From Vespa crabro (taxonomy: Eukaryota > Arthropoda > Insecta > Hymenoptera > Vespidae): a DNA stretch of 64,000 nucleotides. Each line of letters starts with the position of its first letter. Within the stretch, counting starts at the first letter, position 1. Below are positions 40,108 through 52,918 of this stretch, piece after piece. The DNA lies in contig NC_060972.1 of the NCBI RefSeq assembly GCF_910589235.1, positions 248,001 to 312,000 of the forward strand. The letters are read 5' to 3'. The notes under the pieces are model-generated. The model was not told the origin of the DNA. It did not search any database and worked only from the letters and a program-made list of their open reading frames with translations. The translations under genes were made by a program, and so were the position numbers.

Positions 40108-41054
40108 TCTTCCTTTGATCTCAGTTATATTTTAACCAACATAAACTTTCCCGCTTGAATCTTGTACTGCATGAATTATACCAAACTAAACTGTACTCCA
40201 CAGTAACTATATATCTTTAGATACATACAAAATATATGAAGTTCGTTAGCGATAAAAAATCATCAAACAAGACAAAATTTTAAATAATAATTTTATTAGA
40301 ATAATATAATCTTCTCGAACTTAAAAATTTCAATAATATCTCGTTACCAACTAATATGACTTTTTTAGTAACGGTCCATTTGAAAAGACACAACGCCACG
40401 TGAAGAGAAGAAAAAACTACTTTGAGAATTCTCATTGGTCCATAGGTTAGATCTTATCACTTGTCCATAGATTAGTAATTTATTTCTTGATATACATATT
40501 ACAAATTGATAATTATACTATAGCAATAATTGAATAAATCCTACTTTATAAAATAGTATATAAGAAAATATTTTATTAAAATGTAACATTGCACGAGGTG
40601 TCGAAACTAGACATATTTTCACGGGATATATTTTTTAGTTTGGCTATTTCTTATTCTTCGCTCGAAGTGTGTGCGACTTCAGCGACAGATATGGATAAAG
40701 TATGAATTATAAATGCAACTAGAAACACTAACCTCATCATACGCCTATTATATCAGTGTATAAGCTTATTTGATTATACCCCTCTTATGTGTCATAATCG
40801 GTTTCATGCTCTCATACGTATATCTTTTGATGATTACGTGCTTCTCGCAGTAATCCATATTTGGTATGATGCATTTATTTCGCGACAAATATATAAAGAA
40901 TAATAAATGTAATTGTCACATATAAAACTAATATATAAATTTACAACAAAAAAACAAGATTTTATGAAATATTTTATTAAAAATAATTAATGAATGTTTA
41001 TATATTATATTATTTGAATATAAAATAAAACAAGACGGATATAAATATAATCAA
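40108..41054. other. RFC4 upstream region
   Basis: No coding sequence. It should hold the RFC4 promoter; no TATA box stands out. A CACGTG E-box core occurs near 40394. The remainder is AT-rich. Confidence 0.45.
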
Positions 41055-42540
41055 CATAGATGAGACGTATCTATCGATTGGTGATCAATATCGAAATTAT
41101 CAAGGTACAATTTGTTGAAAATTAGCGTAAAAAACCATTACGTGAGATGATATATTCTTTTTCCTTTTGTTATTATAAATTACCGTCATCATATGTGTAC
41201 ATGATGTATATAAGTATATTCTTTTATTTTTTTATTTTTTTTTTTATCATTATTCTTATTATTACATTATTACATTATATATTATTACTATAATAATAAT
41301 AATAATAGTAATAACAGTAATAATGTAAAATGGACTATTATAGAGGAAATCATAAAAAAAATAACATTGGGAGAAAAACCTCGTAGATAGTGTGGAGGAA
41401 ATAAACTAATGTTTTTATTTTTATAAAAATAATATATAATATATAAGTATATATTTATTATTATTTTTGAAAAAATAATCGACAAATGTATATATTTTAT
41501 ATGTGTTTGTCACCGGACAAAATTATACTGCTGCTATCCTATCTAGCACAGATCACCGCGAAATTCACATCAGCCATTGGTGGGGTGCCAATAAATATAA
41601 AAAATCCAATAATACCTTATTAAATTATCAAATAAGGGAAAAAAAGAATAAATTAGTTGATTATATTTGTTTACATCGATTCAATAAAAAAAAAAAAAAA
41701 AAATTGACGAAATAATTTAGCTTTGAGAATCTAGGATTCTTGAATTGTAAATCTAGATGCTTGCCAATGTGCTACACATTGTTTATAAAATTTTTGTATC
41801 TAGTACAGAAATAAAAAAATAAGATAAAGAACTATAGATTTTTATAAAATTTAATAATATTTTAGAAAATTAGACCCATTGACACGAAAGGCCGAACATA
41901 TATTTCCTTGTTTTTGTTATAGAATCATCTATCCAAAGCTTATTAAAATATCCGAGCGAGTTATCGTAGCTTCTCCGTATGAGCATCGTGAAACATATTT
42001 TTGTTTGTATTTGAAATAGATCATCATCAATTTACTTAACAAACAAGTAAGCAATCATTTATTTCACAGAAACAAAACACATACCATTCAAGTGTATATA
42101 TGAAAATCAATAGTGGGAGTACGAGTTTTTTCTCTTTTGCTGCAGATTTCAAGGGATGCCATTATATGAAACTTTTTATTGTAAAATATGTCGAAAACAT
42201 TTCCGCCAACAATGAGTCCAGACGTAATTCTTAATCAATTTTTATGAACAATGTCTCATTTTAAAAATAAAGTTTTAAACGAAGACGTTATTTTTTTTAA
42301 TTTTTAAAAAAGCTTTATGTTTATGAATAAATTATTCTCGAAAAAATACTACTTTTTAATGATGTTTTAAAAAAAATGAAGCTTTTTAAAAAATTTGAAC
42401 AAACAGGATCCTAGTTGAAACTTTCGTCTTTAAAATGAGACCTTGTTCATTAAAATCGGTCAAAAATTACGCCTTTTTTATTGTTAATGAAACCACTATA
42501 AAACAGGGGTTATAAACACGTTTATTTTTATTCATAGTTA
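41055..42540 (+). repeat. Dispersed 1.5-kb repeat, copy A
   Basis: This stretch is repeated in inverted orientation at about 57080-58570. Matching landmarks include ATAATCGACAAATGTATATA, CAAAATTATACTGCTG, CACATCAGCCAT, CTTCTCCGTATGAGCAT and the paired palindrome arms described separately. Divergence is moderate, with many substitutions and small indels. No transposase frame was found in either copy; an open frame at 41503-41715 is not conserved in the other copy. It is probably a non-autonomous transposon family. Ends are approximate. Confidence 0.8.
42219..42478. repeat. Internal inverted repeat within copy A
   Basis: The arm at about 42219-42290 (starting ACGTAATTCTTAATCAATTT and containing CTCATTTTAAA) is repeated inverted at about 42415-42478 (containing TTTAAAATGAGACC and ending AAATTACG). 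The arms are about 60-70 bases with roughly 120 bases between. The same arrangement exists in copy B. Confidence 0.75.
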
Positions 42541-42899
42541 TCATGTCTTTCCTAAGGCAAGTCGATAAAACAGAAATTACCGACAATATAACAATTTAAT
42601 GACTATGTTTTTCAAATGCTTATTATACGAGTGATTTATGTAAGCTTGGTTAATGAATCCAAACATGAATCATATCTATTGCTAACCTTATTTTGGTGTT
42701 GTGCCCAAATCCAAGCATATGTTATGTTATAGCAAAAAATAAAAAAGATCGTAGAATAGGAAATAATACGTAATTTAAGAAAGTGTTTTGTTTATTTTTT
42801 CGCCAAGTAATTTAACGAAGTACTTTATCAATTTAATAATATAATTTTTAATATAACAAAAAAAAAAGTGAGATTATTCCACGAATTACGTATAAAATA

Positions 42900-44123
42900 A
42901 TGGCAAATTTTATCATTACTTCAAACACAGAACTTCGAAAATTACATCCAGCACATAAATATGCACTTGCAGAAATACTAAATGTTTCTGACTCGTGGAA
43001 AAAATTAATGGCATTTATTCCACGAGATGATACTAATACGCCAAGGTTTAATAGTGAACATATTAGGTAATTACTGTTATTATATCAATATATAGAAAAA
43101 TTATCCATTTACTAAATTACTTAAATAAATAATAAATTTACTACTATCAGCATAATTGATCAAGTAGCCCAAAAGCATCGAGAGAATGCTGCAAAAATTT
43201 TCTTGGAAGAATGGAGTACAATGGGTAGACTAAGGCCTAAATTACAAAACTTATTAGATCTTCTTACGAAAGCAGAATTGTTTAGAGCTGCTGATTATGT
43301 TGCTAATGAAATTTTAAAAGGTTTTATAATGGTCAATTTATATCAAGTAAATAATTATTATAAAATAAAATTTGTTATTAATATCAAGGTCATATTTGCA
43401 GTTGATTTACCAAAGCGACCAGAGTATGGACCTGCTGCAGTTGTCGATATTTCAGATGAAACTTTAGCAAAACTTATGAATGATAACACTAAATTAGATA
43501 ATGATAAAGATGATAAATCGTCACCAATGCTTGAATCATCATATCGACTTAACATTGGAGAGATAATATATTTTTCAGATGCTGTGAATTTCATGGAACC
43601 TTCTTCTATGAGAAGTAATACAGAAAACACACCAAATTTTGAAGAAATTAATACAAATAAAAAAGATATAAATTTAAGTGCCCAGAATATTCTTGTGTCA
43701 ACTGTTAACTATGAACATTTGGAAGTATCATCTCAAGAATTACCATTGTTTTTGAAAAACTTTGAACAAAGCAAAAATATAAATAATAGTGTTAAATCCG
43801 AAGTAATCCCGGTTTTTTTAAATGAAAGTGACTCCATATCAGATAAATCTGAAATTAAAAGTAATAATAATAGGATAAGTATAATGAATGTGGATAATGG
43901 AACAAATTCAATCAATCATAATTTAGGTTTTAAAAATACAGAAGATAGGAAAGATAATACTTATCAATTTCAATCTGAAGTAACATCCTCTTTATTACCA
44001 GAATTTGTTATTAATCGAACAGAAACCAATATTTTAAATGAAACAAATAATATGCATATTAACAAACAAAATATAATGAACTCTGAAGATCTGCCACTTA
44101 CAGTATTAGAGTTTAATAGATAA
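42900..44123 (+). CDS. tube: Tube: death-domain adaptor of the Toll pathway, 352 aa
   Basis: Three exons, 42900-43066, 43151-43320 and 43402-44123, splice to 352 residues. Residues about 8-112 form a death domain with the Tube signature: SWKKLMAFIPRDD near residue 31, then EEWSTMGRL and LLDLLTKAELFRAADYVANEIL at its end. The linker KRPEYGPAAVVDIS follows, as in Tube (GPGALIS in fly). In the family Tube bridges MyD88 and the kinase Pelle beneath the Toll receptor. The C-terminal two thirds are Asn/Ser-rich, acidic and apparently unstructured. No kinase domain follows, which argues against Pelle or a Tube-like kinase. The second intron (43321-43401) is 81 bases long, a multiple of three, and free of stops in frame. 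Confidence 0.85.
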
Positions 44124-46004
44124 AAATTGTTAAATAACTATTTTAATTAATATAATTTATCTCACAAAAGCGTTTCAGACTTATGAAATGAGTTTTTGAT
44201 CAGATCGTTTTTGATTGAGATGTTACATTAAGTATTGTACAACTATGAAATATTGAAGATTTCTTACTAATCATCTATTGAAAAAATTGATTTAAAGTTT
44301 TGATATTGTAATGTCGTCTAGGCGAAAATTAATTTTTTTCTTTGTTTTTTAATCTTTGACAATATACATATAAGAAATATTCAAGTATTTAAAGTTTCAA
44401 GTGTTACTGTCCCATATTCAATTCTTATATGAATATTCCTTTTTCCTTGTATACGTCTTCTATTTTCTCTGTTTATATTATTAACTTTGCATAATACTCA
44501 TTTTTATGCATTAAGCACAAGCACTGTTACATTATATTTTGATATTAAAATATCTATACTAAGTTTTGAATAATCAATGAATTTTTTTTAATTTGATATT
44601 AGATATATCCACTTTTCACAAAAATGTACTGTAAAATTTAGATTAAATTGATTTAGTTCGTTAATTTTGAACATAAGTGTTCATAATTCCATTTTTATGT
44701 AAAGTTAGAATAAGCCAAAACTTTTTGTGAAAAAGATTACATAACATATTCTTCGTGTTTGTGTCTAAAAAACATTAATTTTTATCAAAATTATATGTTA
44801 CGAACAAAGAATATTACTTTCCGTTAAATCGATTTTTATCAAGTTGTAAAAATTAGATTTGACTGTTTGACATTAAGATTTTAAATTTAAAATTGTATTT
44901 TTAAAAAAATGATTAACCAAAAACATTGATGTTTTTTATTTGTACAATACATAATATCATCTTTCATTTGAAACTAATTTCAAATCTCGGAATGATAACT
45001 AAATTTTCATTTAACAAATTAAATTGGTTAAATATATAGAACTATAAATATATCTTTGTCATTATTGTATCATAACTTGATATTGATTTTTTTTTATATA
45101 AATAAAACACATGAAACATAGTGATTGTTCAGGTTTTCAATGGTTAAGATAAACTTGTTATTGTGTATAACTATTATATATACTTTATTACAGAAAAAGT
45201 ACATATATTAGTTTTTTGTTTTTGTTAAATAAATATTTGTTCTTGTTAAGTACTTGAAAGTATGTTGTAAAGTGAAAGTATTTAAAAAATAAAATTATAA
45301 CACTATTATTAATTAACAATTACTATTCAAATTATCAGAGGTAAAGTTGACTTGAACAGATAGTTGTATAGTTTATCTCTCAGAAGGAACAGATCGAGTA
45401 TGAAAAAATATATTAACATAGTAACACACATAAAAAATATAAACGAAGCATGATACCTAATGAGTCACTCTAATTTTCGAAGATCCCTTTTCTATTCACG
45501 AAACAATTGTGACCGTCAGAATCGATTCTTTCCACTAATGGGTAACGAATTACATTGTATTCATTCCACTTTGACTAATTGTGATGACGTGCCGGGTGAT
45601 TAAAAATTGTTACTTTCTTACTCATTGATTTGTTACTGTAAATAATTTTGTGAACTTTATTTATAACATTGGCTTAACATTTATTTATATGACTAAGATA
45701 TTTTTTTATAACATTTAAGAGATTAAAATTTTATTATCTAATAAAAATAAGGTCTAATATAAAAAGTATAACAATGAATTCTTCTGTATCATTGATCTAC
45801 GAAAAGTTATGAGAAATACCAGATAAATGTAATGATTTATACAAGATTACTACCCAATCAATGCATTAATGACAATTAGTAAATATACAAAATTTTTTGT
45901 AATAAAAGATATAGTCTTTATAATAGCTTTATATTTATTTATCTAATTTATTTCATGATGTTATAAAAATATATTCGTTTTAACTTAATTATCTTATGTC
46001 CATT
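44124..46004. other. Intergenic region between convergent genes
   Basis: Tube ends from the left and ASNSD1 from the right. AT-rich, with several AATAAA-like signals (for example near 45100). A slightly GC-richer patch at 45470-45600 has no recognised content. Confidence 0.5.
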
Positions 46005-48174
46005 TTACAATCGTTTAGAAATATCTTTAGCATTTTCTTTACTATTAGCTATTCGAGATCCAAATTGAAAAGCTCTTTTAGGAAAAGTAGCAGTATTTTG
46101 AAGACCTAGGTTACGTGCTAATAAACGTAAGAGTAATTTGTCTCCTAAACCAGATGGCATTTTTTCTGTTGGATAACATCTGTAGAAAACAAAACAAATA
46201 TTTAAAAAATAAGCTACTAAAAAAAATTGACTAATACTTCTTTTTTGGTTTTAATACCTTTCCCATGGTTGCAATTGTTGAACATATTGTACTACATTTT
46301 CATCAAGATATGGTAATCTGGATTGCCTACCATGATCAGAAACTATTCTATCATCTCTTCCTAAATTTCTTTGAGAAATTTTGGCTAATTCAATATCCAA
46401 CTCTTGTTTTAAAGCATTCCAGCCTTTATGTTTCAATATTTTTCTATGTCTCATGTATCCACCAAATAATTCATCTGCACCTATACCTAGGAGGAGTACA
46501 CGACATGGAGACTCATACTCTATATCCGTTTTTGTAATTATACCTTTTGCTCGACTTGCAAACCACATAGCACAACCTAAACTTTCATCTAAGATAGTAC
46601 AGAGGGGATAAAGTAAATCATTGATACGAGAAGATCGATATTTTTGTAATTCTGCTTGTGTTACATCTACCTGAAATAATAATAGTATTGGTAATATATA
46701 TTTCTCATTTTTATTTAAATGATAATAAATTTTATATCATACCTCAACAAGATTCCATTTTCTATCCGGACAAATTTGTAATATTTCAGAGAAAGTTTGT
46801 CTCCCTGTTTTTCTATCTGGAACATCATATATTTTTGAGATATGTAAATTTGTATTTTTAATGTGTTTATTTTTTTGAGTTGTATTAACAGTTTTCTCAA
46901 ATGCAACATTTATTAGATCAATAGGTTCATTTTGTGGTACATATTTATGAGCAATTAATGTCAAAATAGCTGAATCAAGTCCACCAGAAAATAATATACC
47001 AATTTTTGCATGATCGCAAATAATATTTTCTCCTTTCAATACAAGTACGATACAATTCTTGCAGAAATTCGGTTTTTTTTTTATTCGAACTTTAACTGCT
47101 TTATGTAAAAGTTTAGATAAATATTCTACTCTTCCAAAGACAATTTCATTTTTCAATAAATGCTCTATCATTTTATTAAAGTCTTCTACATAAGGATTAT
47201 TTACTAAATAATCTAAATCTTCAATAGTTGAATGTAAATGCATTACTATCTTGTTAGACAGATTTTGTTCTGCTATTGTCTCTTTGATATTAATATTTAC
47301 ATTTAAAGCATTTCTCAATTCTTCAATGGTATTTCCAAATATAAAATCTGGTTCTTTCCATGGATAACAAGTAAGATTTATGTTCATATCAGATAAATTT
47401 ATTGCAAATATACCAATTGCAGGAACTTCCATTATATTTTTAAAACATTTAGCACCAACAGATGTTATAGTTAACACGTTTTTTTCATTATTTAACTGTA
47501 GAAGTAAACTGTGTCTTCCAATAATATCTCTTCCAAAATATAATAATTTGCTAGATTTTTGAAAATATATGAAACTATATGGTCCTTGGATATACTGAAG
47601 TATGTTTGTAATATTAGGAGATGTACTGAACGCATTTAAAATAGTAATACTATCACATGTATCATCTTTTGCCTATAATTTTATGTAACGTTTTAATTAA
47701 TATTAGTACAACTTTATTGAGAAATAAAGAATTACTAAAACATTTACCAAAGATCCAGAAAAAACATCTCCGTTCCACAGAAGAATATTACCATTTGAAT
47801 CAATTAGCGGTTGCTCTACTAACTTCAAACCTTGCATCCACAATATACTTGCTGCGAAATGTCCACACCATGTATCAGTTAACGTTGTAAAGTGTTTAAC
47901 TAACTTATCTGGACCTCTAGAAGTTATAAGGTTTTTGCATCCATCCCACTAAAAAATAAAAATAATATAGAAAAATATTAATATAAAAAAAAAAGTATTG
48001 ATATTAAGAAAAAACAGGAGAAATTGTTGATATACTGACATAGTAATATACACTGATAAAACAATAAAAGAAGTAAAAACTAATTGTTATTTAAAAAATA
48101 AAGATCTTTACCTCATCAAAATGTTTGACACTTTCTTTTGAATGTTGAGAAATACAACAAAATATACCACACAT
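46005..48174 (-). CDS. ASNSD1: Asparagine synthetase domain-containing protein 1, 593 aa
   Basis: Exons 48174-48112, 47948-47748, 47672-46743, 46670-46258 and 46179-46005 (stop) join in one frame to 593 residues; human ASNSD1 is a little longer. The N terminus MCGIFCC places Cys2 as the class-II glutamine amidotransferase nucleophile, followed by SRGPD and LLWNGDVFSG as in the family. The ATP-pyrophosphatase loop FSGGLDSA lies at about 316-323, and GIGADELFGGY at about 460-470. SRLPYLDENVV near the end of exon 4 matches the asparagine synthetase C-terminal fold. The protein resembles asparagine synthetase B, but a true synthetase activity for ASNSD1 is not established. All splice sites are GT-AG and no break is seen. 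Confidence 0.93.
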
Positions 48175-51100
48175 TGTATCAATATAAAAACATAACCATT
48201 AATTAGAAAGTCGACATCGTAGTATTTTTTGTCTAAAATCTAAAAAATTATTATATATTTTTGAGGTATTATAAAAAATACATATATAAAATTTGTTATA
48301 TAAGAACATATTAATATAATTATAAGATATACTTTTCAAAGTGAAAGTGTTATTAATATATATCTATGATAATGTATTTAATAAATTTTACAATACAATT
48401 ATTCTTATTAATTACTTTTATATTCTATTATAATTTTTTAATTTAGTCTGTTTTACATTTTTTTTCTATCTTATTATATATTATTTAATATGTAAATAAA
48501 AATAAAAATATGTAAAAGAAAATGTATTTTGTAAATACATATTTTCATTCCATCGTATTACAAATTTATACATCAAGTCTCGAAGAAGTGACGTTTCCAT
48601 TATAATTCTAATATCAATGTCAAGTGCCAACAGCAATAGATTAAAGTTTCAACCGCGAATTTCTATTAGTGAAGTAAGCGCTTTTCTCGATGAATTAAAT
48701 TATAAAATTAACAAAATACTTTTATTTTTGACAGTTTTTTAAAATTTCGTTCTTTTTATAATCAGATTTTTTATGTAATAACTTGTTATTATCGTATTCT
48801 ATCAATCGAGTATGCCTCGAACTTTTAAGAATTACCGCTTGATGTCACCCTACAATTTCCAGAAGTAGCTACCGGTTATATATATATATATATCCAGTGC
48901 GTTTGTAATGTGAGTTACGTCTTTTTGATACAGTACATTCACCATCTTTCACTGTAAGATACGAAGAATTAAAAAAGCAGATGAAAAATGAAATTTCGTC
49001 GAATGAAAAATATACAAGTATACTTGTATATAATGTATACAAGTATACTTTTCATGTAATTATTTTTTTTGTTTTCAAAAGTGATTTTAATTTTTTTAAA
49101 TTACTTTTTTTTAGGTCTTATATAAATCTTTATATTCTTTACATGTGTATATAAAGATGATATAGAGCATAATTAGTCTAAATCGATACAAAATAAATAA
49201 AAAAAACTCGTAAATAAAAATAGAAAAGAAAAAGACATAATATGTATATGATCTCTGAATACCTAATATAATATATTGACACAACAAAATTTACCTTAAG
49301 CTTCTACAGTTCTTAAATTTCAATAGCCTCATTGTATAATTCTCAATTACATTTTCATTATTTTCTATTCTTTTCATTTAACGATAAACTAGAATAAAAA
49401 ACACAATATTTTTATACAGACTTATAAGGATCAAAATTGTTAATCAATTGTTTATTATTCTGTAATATTTATTTATATAATAAATATAACGAATCCACTT
49501 CATTTTTCGTTTACTTACAAATAATCATAGTGAGATGAGGAAAGTAATATCATTAGCTTGTAACACTTTTAAACACATGAGCATGATTATTATACATCAA
49601 TATTTTATTTTGTAAAATATGAATTTGTCACGTGCAGGGTCAGAGACTTTCTAAAATCTATTTATTTTGAAAGGCACGAGGGTTAAAACGGTCTATTTTG
49701 GTCACGTTGCTTCAACATTTATCGTGGGCGGCTCTTAAATTAATAGAATACAAATTTGTGAAAATTTTGATTATTTATGCCTACAAGTCTACGAGTATTG
49801 ATGAGCGATTCAAAGATAGAATGAAGGAATTCGTGTCACGAATCAAAGGATTCGAGGGAAAAATGAGAGGAAATGGATTTATTGAGACTCGTGTCGATAA
49901 TGTGCCCCGAAGTTGAAAACAAGACAATTTGTGTAATATAATAACAAAATATATTCTCGATTTTACTTACGATAGATGAATTAAAGCAATCTAAATTTTA
50001 CGCTGGTATGTCTTTACAAATTTTATTTCATTTCTAATATCCATTGTCATACTCCCATAATTCACTCTAAGTTGTTTGAGAGAGAAAAATAATTGCTAAA
50101 ATTGCTCGTTTAAGACTGACTAGCCGGACTGATGTTAAGATTTACATCAACTCTTAATGACTGAAATGGGATTATTCAGTTATCAGGATGTCGGATTTTA
50201 TTTGATGCTCTGCTTCTACATACAATGCTGACGGCGGTGAAAACGTTCATCCAGAAAAATTCTCAAACATACTTATCTGAGTTGATAGGGTTTCTTCTTC
50301 TGATATACAATTCACGTTTTTAGTTCGAATTTTCCATGCCCACTCTTTCCCTTGCCCCGCCCTATGAAAGAAAACAGACACGTGCTTATCCTATCCTTAG
50401 ATTATTCCACAGACATTATCGTTGTAACACGTATCTTACCACACAAAATATCTGGTTACTGTTAGTATTAGATGATTTAATGTATTCTACTAAAGGAAGG
50501 ATTTAATTCTGCATATCTCAGTTTCGTCTTTCAGGAACGCTGGCGTCGAGTGGTTAAACGATTTAATAAAAAAAAGGTGTGTTATGACTCTTCGAATAAT
50601 ACGTTTTGAATTCTGAAGCCTTTAGTAATCTCAAAATTTTTACCAAGACGTCAAAATTCTAAGACGAATAGAAAGAAAAACTTGGCTAAACGTAAAGTGA
50701 ATCCGTATTATTCTTTATTTCTGTCTGCAGATGAGACGAAGAATGTAACGAGTAACATTTGTCGTATGTGCTTGCCAGCTTTATGTTCTGACCAGTCGAG
50801 TCACGGACTTTAACAATAAAAGAGGAAATAATCGAATAGAAAGATGATTTTATATGGTGGGATAATTTCGAGACGCGACAAGTTAAAATTCACTCTTAAC
50901 TAAGATCCTCTTTTGAGTTACAGCTTCTACGCGATTCAACCAGGGATGAGGAAGGTAGGAGGTTCGAAAGATTTCTACTCTTACAAAAACAGTATGTATT
51001 TTTCGTTGTACAGTTCAGATAAAAAATTGTTCTCGAAACATAGGCAATAGAAAATTTCATTTACTAAGATGGCAACAATTTCCAAAAACACGAATCAATA

Positions 51101-51610
51101 GTACAATGTGAAAGCAACGCGAAATCAACGATTATAACAATAAAAAAAAACGAAAATGATAAAAGTACGTTAGATTCATGATAATCCAATCATAACCGAT
51201 CCATCCTAGTTTCCATACAAGAGCATTTTTATATCTGCTGGAAGTCCAAAGGACCCAGAAGGAGAGATCTCTTTAATTAATAATTAAATCTCATTGGTCA
51301 CGATTTTCCTTTCTTTCATATTTCTGTCAGTTTGTTCTTTATGGTCTTGATGGAGTTTCTTAGCTGATTAATTTGTCGATATTTTTGTCTTGCGAAATAG
51401 TTTATTCTAGTTCGCGAGGTAAATAATTTATTGATCGAATTTCTTGTGATTGATTGTCAGCAAATTTTGTCTTGCGAAAATTCGATGATCAGTGCTGAAA
51501 GCTAAGCGGTTTATTGACCGCATTGATCGTTTAGTTTATTTGTCTTCCGTTGATTTGGTCGTCAGCGACTGGTCGACGTGCGTATACAATAGAAATAAAA
51601 ACAGAAAATA
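48175..51610. other. Upstream region of ASNSD1 and intergenic DNA
   Basis: No gene is firmly recognised. A 19-codon start (MSSANSNRLK...) at 48617-48673 followed by a GTAAGC donor could be a first exon of a divergent gene, but no second exon was found. Open frames at 49698-49916 and the moderately GC-rich stretches near 50220-50360 and 51250-51580 have no family resemblance. Confidence 0.4.
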
Positions 51611-51945
51611 CCTGGAGACAATGGTTTATAATCGTGTTTAAATGAGGCAAGCTTGTTGTTTGTCTTAGTATACTGATAACCATACCATAAATCATGAATT
51701 GCAGCAGGAGAACAATTCTGATTTTACGGTTTCTCGTCTATTAAGCTGTAATAGCAATAGGTTGCCCATATCACTTTCTTCATATTTTCCACTGAATCAC
51801 AATGCCGGTGAATCGCTAGACATTGATGCAAAGTTAATTTGTCTGCCATGTTTCTGATTAGTTTCCCTTTACAGCAAGTTCTTTTTAGCATTTTTTGTAT
51901 ACGCGCAATGGACGGTCCATTCTTTTTTATACGTATCCAAAACAT
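51611..51945 (-). pseudogene. Mutator-like (MULE) transposase fragment
   Basis: The minus-strand frame from 51945 reads IARIQKMLKR, then KLTLHQCLAIHRHCDSVENM and KKVIWATYCYYSLIDEKP, then a stop, and continues in the same frame with NNKLASFKHDYKPLSP. Linker segments of this type (VQKRMG, LAIRRN, AIWATYYH-STDE, ANNKL) are typical of animal Mutator-like transposase proteins. Only about 110 residues of one region survive, with at least one stop. Assignment is from memory of the family pattern. Confidence 0.6.
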
Positions 51946-52578
51946 TCCTTTTTTACCTTTATTGCAGCATGAAGATTGTTTTTGATGAACATCCGTTTTT
52001 CAATGTCACTATCATTGATGTAATTGAGAAAAAATTTATTTTAATATATATGATGGAATACTCTTTTCCGGTATCCTCTTTCCATAATTGGCAACGAGTT
52101 ATGTGTTAAAATTCTTTTCTCAATTAAATAAACCAATTATTATCAAGTTTGAAATATATTTTAGCAGTGGTAATGGTTTAATTTATAATAAATAATTTAT
52201 ATTTATTTTATGTTTATTTACATGAAAATGATTAATATTTAATTTAATTATATCAGTGTAATAGTTTTTATTAATAAAATGAATATATAAGTAGTTTTCC
52301 TTTAGTATATTTTTCCTTATTCAAAAGTTGTGTAAGTAGTAAATGATAAAAATAGTGAAAATCACGATTTGTAATTGGTACAATAATGATATTCCTCATA
52401 GAAACGTTTGAAAGAAAGATATTCGCCACACTATGCACATGGCATAAAAATTTACATTCCAGTTACGTATATATGTTACAAAACTAGGTCAATCTTCAAA
52501 CTATGTATTATTATTACTTATTATTGAAGAGTTTTAATATCAATCTTTTTTCTATTCGCTTTATTTACAAAATACCTT

Positions 52579-52918
52579 TTACGGGCCACTTAACCGTGAT
52601 ATCCTTGACTTCATATAATTACGCACAATGCTAACAGATACATCAATATCTAAATTATTTTTAAAATATTCAACTATTTTTATTGCATTTATTTTTGGAT
52701 TTTGTTTTATCATTCTAATAACAACTCGTTCAGTATACTAATTGATTTTCTGCAGACGTCCACTTCTCCAATTATTTTGCAGTCTCTTTTTTAATCCGTA
52801 TCTATCAATTATATTTTGTATAGTAGATCGTAATCTACTTATAATCTGCGAAATTTCTAATAAATTTTTACACTGGTTGTATAAATTAATAATAATTTTT
52901 CTTTCTTCTATTCCACAC
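52579..52918 (-). pseudogene. Tc1-like transposase, N-terminal DNA-binding domain only
   Basis: The minus-strand reading from 52918 gives GIEERKIIINLYNQ, then LLEISQIISRLRSTIQNIID, RYGLKKRL, NNWRSGRLQK, a stop, then IRMIKQNPKINAIKIVEYF and DVSVSIVRNYMK. This is the paired helix-turn-helix region of Tc1-type transposases (IGRPRSTVQSII and RSGRP equivalents) that binds the transposon ends. The catalytic DDE part is missing: the frame ends at 52579 and the inverted-repeat arm follows, which indicates an internal deletion. Confidence 0.75.

Noticed and set aside
41503..41715. 70-codon frame in repeat copy A
   Set aside because: The frame is not maintained in copy B, so it is unlikely to be a transposase or any other gene.
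48617..48673. Possible first coding exon (19 codons then GTAAGC) divergent from ASNSD1
   Set aside because: No second exon in phase could be found downstream, so a gene is not supported.
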